From NCBI RefSeq assembly GCF_003350475.1, contig NZ_QQAV01000015.1, positions 1 to 64,000 on the forward strand: a stretch of DNA of 64,000 nt. Direction: 5' to 3'. Each line of letters starts with the position of its first letter. Within the stretch, counting starts at the first letter, position 1. The notes under the pieces are model-generated. The model did not search any database. It saw only the letters and a list, made by a program, of their open reading frames with translations, and was not told where the DNA came from. The translations under genes and the position numbers were made by a program. This DNA comes from Pseudacidovorax intermedius (GTDB taxonomy: Bacteria > Pseudomonadota > Gammaproteobacteria > Burkholderiales > Burkholderiaceae_C). This document shows positions 7,096-15,208 of this stretch, piece after piece.

Positions 7096-9606
7096 ATGGC
7101 CCAGCGCCACCGCCGACCGCGCTCTTGCGCGCCCTCTCGATCCCTGATCCGTCCGACGGCACAGGCCGTCATGGCCGCGCTGGCCCTGCAGCTGGCGGGC
7201 ACCGCCGTCGCCTGGGCGCAGGCGGGCCCTGCTGGCGCGGCGGTGGCCACGCAGCGGGACATCCCCGCCGGGCCGTTGGGCCGGACGCTGTCGCTCTATG
7301 CGGCGCAGGCCGGCATCGTGCTGTCCTTCGACGCCGCGCTGACGGACGGGCTCGCCTCCCGCGGCCTGTCCGGCCGCTACACGGTGCAGCAGGGCTTCGA
7401 CACACTGCTGGCCGGCACCGGGCTGGAGGCGCTGCGCGCCACCGACGGCAGCTACGCGCTGCGCAGGTCGCCCACGGCCGCCCGCAACGGCGCGCAGCAA
7501 GCTGGGGCCGCCGCCTCGCTGCCGCCGCTGACCGTCAGCGCGGAGGCACAGAGCGCCGGATCGACCTTCGGCCCCCAGGCCCGGCGCAATACGACGGCCA
7601 CCAAGACCGACACACCCAACATCGAGGTCGCCCAGGCCATCAGCGTGGTCACCCGCGACCAGATGGACGAGCAGGGCGCCGCACCCGCGCTGCAGGACGC
7701 CCTGCGCTACACGCCGGGCCTGATCGGCACGCGCGGCGTCAACCTCACCGACGACTCGTTCAACGTGCGGGGCTTCGCGGCAGGGCTGGCCACGTCGTCC
7801 AACACGCCGGTGTTTCGCGACGGGCTGCGCCAGGCGCCGGCGATGTATGCCTCGACCGTCGAGCCCTACGGCCTGGAGCGCATCGACGTGCTGCGCGGGC
7901 CGGGCTCGGTGCTGTTCGGGCAGGTCACGCCCGGCGGGCTGGTCAACGTGGTCTCCAAGCGGCCGACCGCCGACACGCTGCGCGAGGTCGACCTGCAGGC
8001 CGGCAGCCACAACCACCGCCAGCTCGGCCTGGACCTGGGCGGCAAGCTCGACGACGCGGGCGAGTGGACCTACCGCCTGACGGCCATGGCGCGCGACGCC
8101 GACACTCAGACCCGCTACATCCCCAACGACCGGCAGTACGTCGCGCCGGCCATCACCTGGCGTCCGTCGGCCCGCACTTCGCTCACGCTGCTGGCCAGCT
8201 ACCAGAACACCGACACGGCCTACAACTGGGGCCTGCCGGTCGCCGGCACGTTGCTGCCCAACCGCAACGGCCAGCTGCCGCGCAGCACCTTCACCGGCGA
8301 GCCGGGCTTCGACCGCTATAACACCCGCACCTGGACGCTGGGCTACCTGTTCGAGCACCAGTTCGACGACACCTGGACCGTGCGGCAGAACGCCCGCTGG
8401 TACCAGTCGGACATGACCTGGGACTCGGCCTATGGCTCGGGCCTGCAGGCGGCCAACCAGCGCCGCCTCAACCGCTTCGCCTTCATCCGCTCGGACGACT
8501 ACAAGTCCTTCAACATCGACACGCAGGTGCAAGCCAAATGGCGCCACGGCGTCTTCGAGCACACCACGCTGGCGGGCATCGACTATGCCGACGTGCCCTG
8601 GGTGCGCAACGAGCGCCGCGGCACGGTCGGGGCGCTCGACCTCTATGCGCCGGTGTACGGCTCGGCCATCGTCCCCAACTTCCAGCCGAGCCGTGTGCTC
8701 AAGACCGATTCGAGCCAGCTCGGCGTCTACCTGCAGGAGCAGGTCAAGATCGACCGCCAGTGGGTGCTCATGGCCGGTGTGCGGCACGACAGCGCGCGTA
8801 GCGACATCACCGGCCGGGTGACCAACGGCTCGGCCACCAGCCCGATCACGCCGGTCAACCTCCGCGACAACGTCTCGGCCACCACGGGCCGCGTCGGCGC
8901 GGTCTACCTGATGGACAGTGGCTGGGCGCCGTACCTGAGCGCCGCCACCTCCTTCGAGCCCGAGGCCGGTGCGCTCGACTACAACAACAACCCCTTCAAG
9001 CCCACCCGCGGGCGGCAGTACGAGGCGGGCATCAAGTACGAATCGCCGGACAGCCCGGTGTCGATGACGGCGGCGGTTTTCGACCTGCGCCGCACCAACG
9101 TGCTCACCACCGATCCCGACCATCCCGGCTATTCGGTGCAGGCGGGCGAGATCAAGTCCCGCGGCCTGGAGCTCGAGGCCAAGGCCCGCATCGGCCGCGC
9201 CTTCGAACTGATGGGCGCCTACAGCTACACCGACGCAGAGATCACGCGCAGCAACAACGGCGACCAGGGCACCGCGCCGCCCGGCGTGCCCAGGCACAAC
9301 CTGTCGGTGTGGGCCAGCTACCGCCTGCCGCAGGACATCCTGCCCGGCGTGAAGGTGGGCCTGGGCGTGCGCCGCGTCATCGGCACCAGCGGCTATGTGC
9401 TGGGCAGCACGCCCACGCCGGCCGAGTTGCCGGCCTACACGGTGATCGACGCGCTGATCGGCTACGACCGCGGGCCCTGGAGCATCACGCTCAACGTGGG
9501 CAACCTGTTCGACAAGACCTACGTGCAGTCCTGCTACTACGCGACCACCACCTGCTTCTACGGCGACGGCCGCAACGCCATCGTGCGGGCCACCTACCGC
9601 TGGTGA
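7096..9606 (+). CDS. TonB-dependent siderophore receptor with STN signalling domain
   Basis: An 836-residue outer-membrane receptor. A signal peptide ends near AVAWAQA. The STN domain follows (about residues 50-118, DIPAGPLGRTLSLYAAQAGI), then the plug domain with IDVLRGPGSVLFG and GGLVNVVSKRPT, then a long beta-barrel ending in aromatic residue W (ATYRW), as expected for BAM insertion. The STN domain couples ligand binding to the preceding FecR/FecI pair. The barrel resembles FoxA/FpvA-type ferric-siderophore receptors, but the ligand cannot be named. The ATG at 7096 has a good AGGAG site. The 3' end overlaps the PepSY gene by 4 bp. Confidence 0.93.
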   Translation: MAQRHRRPRSCAPSRSLIRPTAQAVMAALALQLAGTAVAWAQAGPAGAAVATQRDIPAGPLGRTLSLYAAQAGIVLSFDAALTDGLASRGLSGRYTVQQGFDTLLAGTGLEALRATDGSYALRRSPTAARNGAQQAGAAASLPPLTVSAEAQSAGSTFGPQARRNTTATKTDTPNIEVAQAISVVTRDQMDEQGAAPALQDALRYTPGLIGTRGVNLTDDSFNVRGFAAGLATSSNTPVFRDGLRQAPAMYASTVEPYGLERIDVLRGPGSVLFGQVTPGGLVNVVSKRPTADTLREVDLQAGSHNHRQLGLDLGGKLDDAGEWTYRLTAMARDADTQTRYIPNDRQYVAPAITWRPSARTSLTLLASYQNTDTAYNWGLPVAGTLLPNRNGQLPRSTFTGEPGFDRYNTRTWTLGYLFEHQFDDTWTVRQNARWYQSDMTWDSAYGSGLQAANQRRLNRFAFIRSDDYKSFNIDTQVQAKWRHGVFEHTTLAGIDYADVPWVRNERRGTVGALDLYAPVYGSAIVPNFQPSRVLKTDSSQLGVYLQEQVKIDRQWVLMAGVRHDSARSDITGRVTNGSATSPITPVNLRDNVSATTGRVGAVYLMDSGWAPYLSAATSFEPEAGALDYNNNPFKPTRGRQYEAGIKYESPDSPVSMTAAVFDLRRTNVLTTDPDHPGYSVQAGEIKSRGLELEAKARIGRAFELMGAYSYTDAEITRSNNGDQGTAPPGVPRHNLSVWASYRLPQDILPGVKVGLGVRRVIGTSGYVLGSTPTPAELPAYTVIDALIGYDRGPWSITLNVGNLFDKTYVQSCYYATTTCFYGDGRNAIVRATYRW

Positions 9607-10823
9607 CCGGCGTGCGTCGCCTTGGGCGCGCGCATGTCGTGGCGCTGCACCGCTATGTCGGGCTGCTGATGGCGGCCTTCCTGGTCGTGGCCGCCGCCAC
9701 GGGCAGCGTGCTGGCCTTCCGGGACGAGCTGGACGAATGGCTGGCGCCCGAACTGTTCGTCGCCCGTTCGGCTGCCTCGGCGCCGCTGCTGGATCCTTTC
9801 GTGCTGCGCGCCCGCGTGGCGCAGCAGGTGGCGCCGCAGGGCCGGGTGGATGCCCTGGTGCTCGACCTGCGTCCGGGCCGGACCGCGCGCTTTCCCGTCG
9901 CGCCGAATCCCGACGGCGCCGGTGGCTTCCACAGGCTGGACTACGACGAGGTGTTCGTGGACCCGCACACCGGCGCCATTCAGGGCGGCCGCGCCCGCGA
10001 GGCCATCGCCTTCACGGCGCAGCAGGCCGTGCCGCTGCTCTACAAGGTGCATCACAGCCTGGCGCTGCCGGGCATCTGGGGCACGCTGCTGCTGGGCGTG
10101 ATCTCGCTGCTGTGGACATTGGACTGCTTCGTCGGCGCCTGGCTGACCTTTCCCAAGGGTCAGCCCTTCCTGACCAAATGGAAGCCTGCGTGGTGGGTGA
10201 AGTGGCGTGCAGGAGCGCACCGGGCCACGCTGGACCTGCACCGCGCCGGTGGCCTGTGGCTGTGGGCCGTGCTTCTGTTGTTCGCCTGGTCGAGCGTGAT
10301 GTTCAACCTCCGCGAGCCGGTGTTCCGGCCAGTGATGGGCGTGGTGTTCCCTTTCGACGACTCCTGGCGCACCGTGCCCATGCGTCCGAAGCCCGTCGTC
10401 GCGCCGCGGCTGGACTGGCCGGCGGCGCATGCCGCCGCACGGCTTGCCATGCAGGACATGGCGGCCGAGGTCGGCTTCGCCGTCGACCGGGAGGACCGCC
10501 TGCAGCTCGACCGGCGCCGCGGCGTCTATGCCTACCTCGTGCATTCGACGGTGGACCTGCGCAGCGACGCCGGCAACACCGCCGTCCTGATCGACGCCGA
10601 CACCGGGGCGCCGATGGGGCGCTGGCTGCCCACTGGGGGCCCCACGGGCAACACGGTCAGCAACTGGATGGGCGCGCTGCACATGGCGCAGGTCTTCGGG
10701 CGGCCCTACCAGGTCTTCGTCTTCGTGCTGGGCATCGCCGTGGTCGTCATCACGGTCACGGGCGTGATGGTGTGGCAGAAGAAGCGCAGGGCCCGAATCC
10801 TCAGCCGCGCCAGGCGAGCGTGA
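9603..10823 (+). CDS. PepSY-associated TM helix protein (iron-uptake reductase type)
   Basis: A 406-residue inner-membrane protein. Membrane segments occur near residues 20-40 (LLMAAFLVVAAATGSVLAF), in the middle (LLLGVISLLWTLDCFVGAWL and LWLWAVLLLFAWSSVMFNL) and at the C terminus (VFVLGIAVVVITVTGVMVW), with PepSY-like periplasmic stretches between them. Conserved histidines at HRYVG, KVHHSL, DLHRAGGLW and ALHMAQ suggest haem or metal binding. Such genes often follow FecA-type receptors and are thought to reduce siderophore-bound iron in the periplasm. The GTG start overlaps the receptor stop (GTGA). Its last 23 bp overlap the convergent DUF2177 gene. Confidence 0.85.
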   Translation: MTGVRRLGRAHVVALHRYVGLLMAAFLVVAAATGSVLAFRDELDEWLAPELFVARSAASAPLLDPFVLRARVAQQVAPQGRVDALVLDLRPGRTARFPVAPNPDGAGGFHRLDYDEVFVDPHTGAIQGGRAREAIAFTAQQAVPLLYKVHHSLALPGIWGTLLLGVISLLWTLDCFVGAWLTFPKGQPFLTKWKPAWWVKWRAGAHRATLDLHRAGGLWLWAVLLLFAWSSVMFNLREPVFRPVMGVVFPFDDSWRTVPMRPKPVVAPRLDWPAAHAAARLAMQDMAAEVGFAVDREDRLQLDRRRGVYAYLVHSTVDLRSDAGNTAVLIDADTGAPMGRWLPTGGPTGNTVSNWMGALHMAQVFGRPYQVFVFVLGIAVVVITVTGVMVWQKKRRARILSRARRA

Positions 10824-11217
10824 GCCGCGTCGCCAGCGCCGAGGCCACGCCGGTCACGAAGGTGCCCCAGATCAGGTCGGCCACGGTCACCTGCCAGGGC
10901 CATTGCTTGAGCGTGGCCTGGTTGGTGAGGTCGTAGGTGGCGTAGCAGATGAGGCCCAGCAGCGCGCCCATGGCCAGCGCCTGCAGGGGCTTGCGGGCTT
11001 CCAGCGCCGGGGCGATGGCGAAGACCACCATGCCCACCAGGTACAGCAGGTAGAAGATGACCGCGGGCGCCACCGAAAAGCCGTCCGCCATCAGGTGGCC
11101 GATGGAGGGCCGGTACAGGCGCGACGCCATCGTGCCCAGCCAGATCGCGTCCAGGCCGAGGAAGACGACAGCGGCGATGCCGTAGGCGGTGAGGTAGTGC
11201 GAAAAGGGCAGGGCCAT
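10801..11217 (-). CDS. DUF2177 family membrane protein
   Basis: A 138-residue protein with about four hydrophobic segments (YGIAAVVFLGLDAIWLGTM, PAVIFYLLYLVGMVVFAI, ALAMGALLGLICYATYDLTN, DLIWGTFVTGVASALAT). It belongs to DUF2177 (COG4852), whose genes recur beside ECF sigma/ChrR lipid-stress loci. It is the last gene of the minus-strand operon that starts with the second cfa gene. Its 3' end overlaps the convergent PepSY gene, so the two operons meet without a visible terminator. Function unknown. Confidence 0.85.
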   Translation of the reverse strand: MALPFSHYLTAYGIAAVVFLGLDAIWLGTMASRLYRPSIGHLMADGFSVAPAVIFYLLYLVGMVVFAIAPALEARKPLQALAMGALLGLICYATYDLTNQATLKQWPWQVTVADLIWGTFVTGVASALATRLTLAWRG

Positions 11218-11254
11218 GGTCGTTCGGCGGGGAGGGTGGATGAATGAAGTGCGC

Positions 11255-11914
11255 TCAGCGCAGGCGATAGCTCAGCAGCTTGCCGCCTTCGAGCGTGCCG
11301 TCCAGGCCCACCCAGCGGCCGCCGCCGTCGTACCAGAGGTCGATGCGCTGTTTGAGCGCCACGATGCGCCAGCGCTGTGCTTCGACCGACTGGCCGCGCA
11401 CGTCGATGCTGGCGGCTGGCAGCGGCTCGATGCGCACTGCCTCCAGCTTGCCAGTCTGGGCATTGAGCAGCTCGCGCTGCTTCAGGATCGCGCGGTTCCA
11501 GTAGGCGAAGCTCATGGCGCAGCCGGCCAGCAGCGGGTCGCCGGGCTCCAGCCGCACGGCGAGCTTGTCGCCGTTGTCGTCGGTGTCGGCGCTGAGGGAC
11601 TTCAGGCAGTCGCCCTGCCAGCGCTCCTGCGCCTGATGGCGGTAGCGGTAGACGGTGATGCCCAGCAGCTTGACGTCGAAACGGGCGTCGCTGCGCAGGC
11701 TGCGGGCGCCGCCGTCCTGCGTCTCCAGCGTGAAGACATGCTGGCCGATGGGCTTGCCGTCGAGGAATGCTTCGAAGGACCAGACCTGCTGCGCCAGGGA
11801 GCAGACGGGCAGGGTGAGGGCGATCAGAGCCAGCGCGGTGCGCAGGCGCCGGGGTGTGCATCTGGATTCGTGCACAGCGCTGTCACCGCCTGCGGCGGTC
11901 GGGCGCGTCATCAT
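11255..11914 (-). CDS. DUF6134-like exported protein
   Basis: A 219-residue protein with an N-terminal hydrophobic segment (TALALIALTLPVCSLAQ) that looks like a signal peptide, placing it in the periplasm. The mature part begins QVWSFEAFLDGKPIGQHVFTL and ends as an all-beta domain (RIDLWYDGGGRWVGLDGTLEGG), which resembles DUF6134/DUF3108-type beta-sheet proteins that may bind lipids. The start ATG overlaps the stop of the DUF1295 gene (ATGATGA). An alternative ATG at 11911 shortens it by one residue. Its position in the cfa2 operon suggests a role in handling modified acyl chains, which is inference. Confidence 0.75.
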   Translation of the reverse strand: MMTRPTAAGGDSAVHESRCTPRRLRTALALIALTLPVCSLAQQVWSFEAFLDGKPIGQHVFTLETQDGGARSLRSDARFDVKLLGITVYRYRHQAQERWQGDCLKSLSADTDDNGDKLAVRLEPGDPLLAGCAMSFAYWNRAILKQRELLNAQTGKLEAVRIEPLPAASIDVRGQSVEAQRWRIVALKQRIDLWYDGGGRWVGLDGTLEGGKLLSYRLR

Positions 11915-12699
11915 GCCGCGCGCCGCCGCGGCGGCCAGGGAATGAAGGCGCTGGTGCGGGCCACGTAGTCGCGGTAGGCCGGGCGGCGTGCGCTCAGGTC
12001 CTTCTCCAGCAGCGTCACGCCCGACACACGCAGCAGCATGAAGGTGATCAGCACCGGCGAGACGAAGCACCAGAGCGCGCCCGCGCCGCCGGCCTCCAGC
12101 GTCATCAGCGCCAGGCCCCACCACACGCAGCTCTCGCCGAAGTAGTTGGGGTGGCGGGTGTAGTGCCACAGGCCCTGGTCCATGACCGCATGGCCGCCTT
12201 TGTGCTTCGCGCGGAAGCCGGCCATCTGCGCATCCGCGACCGCCTCGAACACGATGCCGAACAGCACCAGCGCCCCCCCCAGCAGGTCGAGCGCGCCAAA
12301 AGGGCGGTTGCCTGCCATGCCGGCCAGCAGGGGGGCCGAGATGATCCAGCCCAGCACCCACTGCAGGCCGAACACGATGACCAGGCTCTTCCAGGCGAAG
12401 GCCGGGCCATGGCGCTCGCGCATCTCGGCATAGCGGCGATCCTCGCCATGGCCCCAGTTGCGCCAGCTGATGTAGACGCACAGGCGCAGCGCCCAGGCCA
12501 GCGCGAGGCCCAGCATCACGATGCGGCGTGTGGGATCGGTAGCCGGCATGGCGGACGCATAGGCCAGCGCCGGCACCGTGATCAGCCAGGGCCAGATGCG
12601 GTCGGCCAGGCTGGCGTCGCGCTTCCACAGGCTGGCCAACCAACCGGCCAGCGCGACCGGCAGCGACACCAGAAGACCCATAAGCGCGGCGTGGAGCAT
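11911..12699 (-). CDS. DUF1295 membrane protein, steroid 5-alpha-reductase/ICMT-like
   Basis: A 262-residue multi-span membrane protein of the DUF1295 (COG3752) family, which is related in fold to steroid 5-alpha reductases and isoprenylcysteine methyltransferases. The diagnostic C-terminal motif is GLWHYTRHPNYFGE, followed by EKDLSARRPAYRDYVARTS. About six hydrophobic segments are visible. By family it could reduce or methylate a lipid substrate using NADPH or SAM. I placed the start at 12699, 10 bp after the end of cfa2; an upstream open extension runs antisense-free into cfa2 and is not conserved. It overlaps the next gene by 4 bp, indicating coupling. Confidence 0.88.
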   Translation of the reverse strand: MLHAALMGLLVSLPVALAGWLASLWKRDASLADRIWPWLITVPALAYASAMPATDPTRRIVMLGLALAWALRLCVYISWRNWGHGEDRRYAEMRERHGPAFAWKSLVIVFGLQWVLGWIISAPLLAGMAGNRPFGALDLLGGALVLFGIVFEAVADAQMAGFRAKHKGGHAVMDQGLWHYTRHPNYFGESCVWWGLALMTLEAGGAGALWCFVSPVLITFMLLRVSGVTLLEKDLSARRPAYRDYVARTSAFIPWPPRRRAA

Positions 12700-12709
12700 G
12701 GTCCGATCC

Positions 12710-13756
12710 TCAGCGCTTCTGGAACAGGTAGTGGCCCACCCACCAGCGCTGGCCTTCGTCCCAGCCGAAGAGCTCTTCGACCGAGAGGAAGAACAGGCGC
12801 CAGCGCATCCACCAGCGGTCGGCCTCGTTGGCGCCATAGGCGGCCGCGATGACGGGCAGGAGCTCGGGCCGGTGGGCGTCCATGTTGTCCAGCCAGGCGC
12901 GGGCGGTGCGGGCGTAGTGCCGGCCGTCCCAGCGCCAGCGGTCGACCAGCCGAAGGTCGTCCTGGCACTGCATCGCCAGGTCGTCGCTGGGCATCATGCC
13001 GCCGGCGAAGAAGTAGCGCGTCATCCAGTCGCTGGCGTCGCGCTCGACGAAGGGGTAGGGCGCCTCCTTGTGCACGAAGACGTGCATGAAGAAGCGGCCT
13101 TCGGGCGAGAGCCACTTGGCCACGCGGGCGAAGGCGGCTGGCCAGTTGCGCAGGTGCTCGAACATCTCCACCGACACGATGCGGTCGAAGCGCTCGTCGG
13201 TGTCGAAGGCGTTGACGTCGCAGGTGATGACCTTGAGGTTGCACAGGTGCCGCCGCGCCGCCTGTCCTTCGATGTAGGCCCGCTGCGAATGCGAGTTCGA
13301 CACCACCGTGATCGGGCTGGCCGGGTAGCGCGCCGCCATGTAGAGCGACAGCGAGCCCCAGCCACAGCCCAGCTCCAGGATGCGCTGGCCGTTGACCAGG
13401 CCGGCGCGCTCGCAGGTGGTGGCCAGTGCGGCGGCCTCGGCGGCGTCGAGGTCCTCGATGCCCGGGCCCCATTCGCAGCAGCTGTACTTGCGGTGGGCGC
13501 CCAGCACGCCGCCGAAGAAATCGGCTGGCACCTCGTAGTGCTGCTCGTTGGCCTTCTCGGGCAGCGGCGCGAGCGGGGCGGTGCGCATGCTGGCGAGGAA
13601 GTCGCGGGTCTGCTGGGCCACGGCTTCGGCGTCGCCGCAGCGCAGTTCCTCGATGCGCTCGCGGATCAGGCGGCGGATGCCGAGGCGGATCACGCTGTCG
13701 GGCACATAGCCCTGTTCGACCCAGCGGATGGCGGTGGCGGTGTTGTCACGGGGCAT
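12710..13756 (-). CDS. Second Cfa-family SAM-dependent methyltransferase
   Basis: A 348-residue methyltransferase of the Cfa superfamily. The SAM motif is ILELGCGWGSLSLYMA, and downstream blocks include SVEMFEHLRNWP and FFAGGMMPSDDL. It is shorter than the Cfa at 361-1605 and lacks that protein's N-terminal domain, so the two are not recent duplicates. It heads the operon cfa2-DUF1295-DUF6134-DUF2177. The ATG at 13756 is the first codon downstream of the ECF promoter at 13800-13828. In furan-fatty-acid producers a second methylase adds another methyl group after the first, which makes a two-step pathway here plausible but unproven. Confidence 0.88.
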   Translation of the reverse strand: MPRDNTATAIRWVEQGYVPDSVIRLGIRRLIRERIEELRCGDAEAVAQQTRDFLASMRTAPLAPLPEKANEQHYEVPADFFGGVLGAHRKYSCCEWGPGIEDLDAAEAAALATTCERAGLVNGQRILELGCGWGSLSLYMAARYPASPITVVSNSHSQRAYIEGQAARRHLCNLKVITCDVNAFDTDERFDRIVSVEMFEHLRNWPAAFARVAKWLSPEGRFFMHVFVHKEAPYPFVERDASDWMTRYFFAGGMMPSDDLAMQCQDDLRLVDRWRWDGRHYARTARAWLDNMDAHRPELLPVIAAAYGANEADRWWMRWRLFFLSVEELFGWDEGQRWWVGHYLFQKR

Positions 13757-13799
13757 GGCGGTGTTCGTGTCGCGTTGGGACGAAAGCGTGTGTGTCCGT

Positions 13800-13828
13800 C
13801 TGTACGCAGGCTGCGGGCTTTTGGATTT
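13800..13828 (-). promoter_or_regulatory. ECF-type promoter for the cfa2 operon
   Basis: On the minus strand AAATCC (13828-13823), 16 bp, then CGTACAG (13806-13800). Spacing is identical to the two promoters at 3.9 kb, and both hexamers agree in most positions. This places the cfa2 operon in the regulon of the RpoE/ChrR pair nearly 10 kb away. Confidence 0.6.
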
Positions 13829-13859
13829 GCAGAGGGTGGTCAACGGGCGGCTGTGGACA

Positions 13860-15188
13860 ATGGTCCGGATGCTCCTGCGCCTCTCGAATCGCCATTCCCC
13901 CCGCGCCTGCGCGCTGGCGGGTGCTCTTCTTCTGGCCGGTTGTGCGTCGACGCCGCCGACCGCGCCGCCGCCCACGACGACCCGCACGCCCGGGGCGCCT
14001 GCTGCGAGCGTGGCGAGGCCGCCGGCCGATGTGCCGCCGCCGGCACGGGCCCAGGTCGATGACCGGACGCCCGCATTTGCGGTATGGTTGTCGCAGTTCC
14101 GCCAACAGGCGCTCGCCGCCGGCATTCAGGAGTCGACGCTGCGCGCTGCGCTGGAGCCGGCGCGCTACCTGCCCGCCGTCGTCGAGCGTGACCGCAGCCA
14201 GCCCGAGTTCACCCGCAGCGTGTGGGACTACCTGGACACCGCCGTCTCACCGCAGCGCGTGACCCGCGGCCAGGCCAAGCGGCAGGAAGCGGCGGCCGCT
14301 GCCGATGCCGCCGCGGCGCGCTACGGCGTGCCGGCCGAGGTGCTGGTGGCCGTCTGGGGCATGGAAAGCAACTTCGGCAGCAACTACGGCGACATCTCCA
14401 CCATCGACGCGCTGGCCACCCTCGGCTTCGACGGCCGGCGCGCGGACTGGGCGCGGCAGCAGCTGATCGCGGCCCTGCGCATCGTGCAGAACGGCGACAT
14501 CGACGCCGCCCACATGATCGGCTCCTGGGCCGGTGCCATGGGGCAGACCCAGTTCCTGCCGACCAACTTCCTGGCCTATGCAGTCGACGCCGACGGCGAC
14601 GGTCGCCGCGACATCTGGGGCAGCATGGCCGACGTGATGGCCTCCACCGGCAATTTTTTGATGCGCGAAGGCTGGCAGCGCGGGCAGACCTGGGGCAGCG
14701 AGGTGCGCCTGCCGACCGGCTTCGATCTGGCACGGGCCGACCCGTCGGTGCGGCAGTCCTCTGTGCAATGGGCGGCTGAAGGCTTGAGCGCCGCGACGGG
14801 CGGCCCGCTGCCCGAGCTGAGCGACGCATCCGTGCTGCTGCCCGCCGGCGCGCGCGGCCCCGCCTTCCTGGTCGGCCCCAACTTCCGCGCGCTGCTGCGC
14901 TACAACAACGCCACCAGCTACGCGCTGGGCGTCGGCCTGCTGGCGCAGCGCATCGCAGGCGGGCTCGGCGTGATCGCCGAATGGCCGCGCGACCTGCAGC
15001 CGCTGGGCCGCAGCGACATGCTGGCGCTGCAGCAGGCCCTGGCCGCACGCGGCTTCGACCCCGGCACGCCGGACGGCCTGCTCGGCCCGGCCACCCGAGG
15101 CGCCATCCGCGCCTGGCAGCGCAGCAGCGGCCAGCCGGCGGACGGCTATCCCACGCAGCAGATGCTCCAGCAACTGCGCGGGCACTGA
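13860..15188 (+). CDS. mltB: Membrane-bound lytic murein transglycosylase B
   Basis: A 442-residue lipoprotein that cleaves peptidoglycan glycan strands to 1,6-anhydromuropeptides. The signal ends in the lipobox LLLAGC (the Cys becomes the lipidated N terminus), followed by a Pro/Thr-rich linker. The SLT_2 catalytic domain contains WGMESNFGSNYGD with the catalytic glutamate, and GSWAGAMGQTQFLPTNF. A C-terminal peptidoglycan-binding domain follows (ALQQALAARGFDPGTPDGLL). The start could be ATG 13860 or ATG 13869; an earlier in-frame ATG at 13728 would lie inside the divergent cfa2 gene. Expression probably starts in the shared region with cfa2. Confidence 0.92.
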   Translation: MVRMLLRLSNRHSPRACALAGALLLAGCASTPPTAPPPTTTRTPGAPAASVARPPADVPPPARAQVDDRTPAFAVWLSQFRQQALAAGIQESTLRAALEPARYLPAVVERDRSQPEFTRSVWDYLDTAVSPQRVTRGQAKRQEAAAAADAAAARYGVPAEVLVAVWGMESNFGSNYGDISTIDALATLGFDGRRADWARQQLIAALRIVQNGDIDAAHMIGSWAGAMGQTQFLPTNFLAYAVDADGDGRRDIWGSMADVMASTGNFLMREGWQRGQTWGSEVRLPTGFDLARADPSVRQSSVQWAAEGLSAATGGPLPELSDASVLLPAGARGPAFLVGPNFRALLRYNNATSYALGVGLLAQRIAGGLGVIAEWPRDLQPLGRSDMLALQQALAARGFDPGTPDGLLGPATRGAIRAWQRSSGQPADGYPTQQMLQQLRGH

Positions 15189-15208
15189 ACCTGCATGCCT
15201 TGTTGCCG

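Noticed and set aside
5800-9297. 1165-codon minus-strand open frame
   Set aside because: Lies antisense to fecI, fecR and the receptor, all of which have clear motifs; composition is typical of a shadow frame.
11857-11882. A fourth copy of the ECF promoter (GAATCC on the minus strand)
   Set aside because: The -35-like hexamer is present, but no CGTAnAG occurs 16 bp downstream, and it lies inside the DUF6134 gene.
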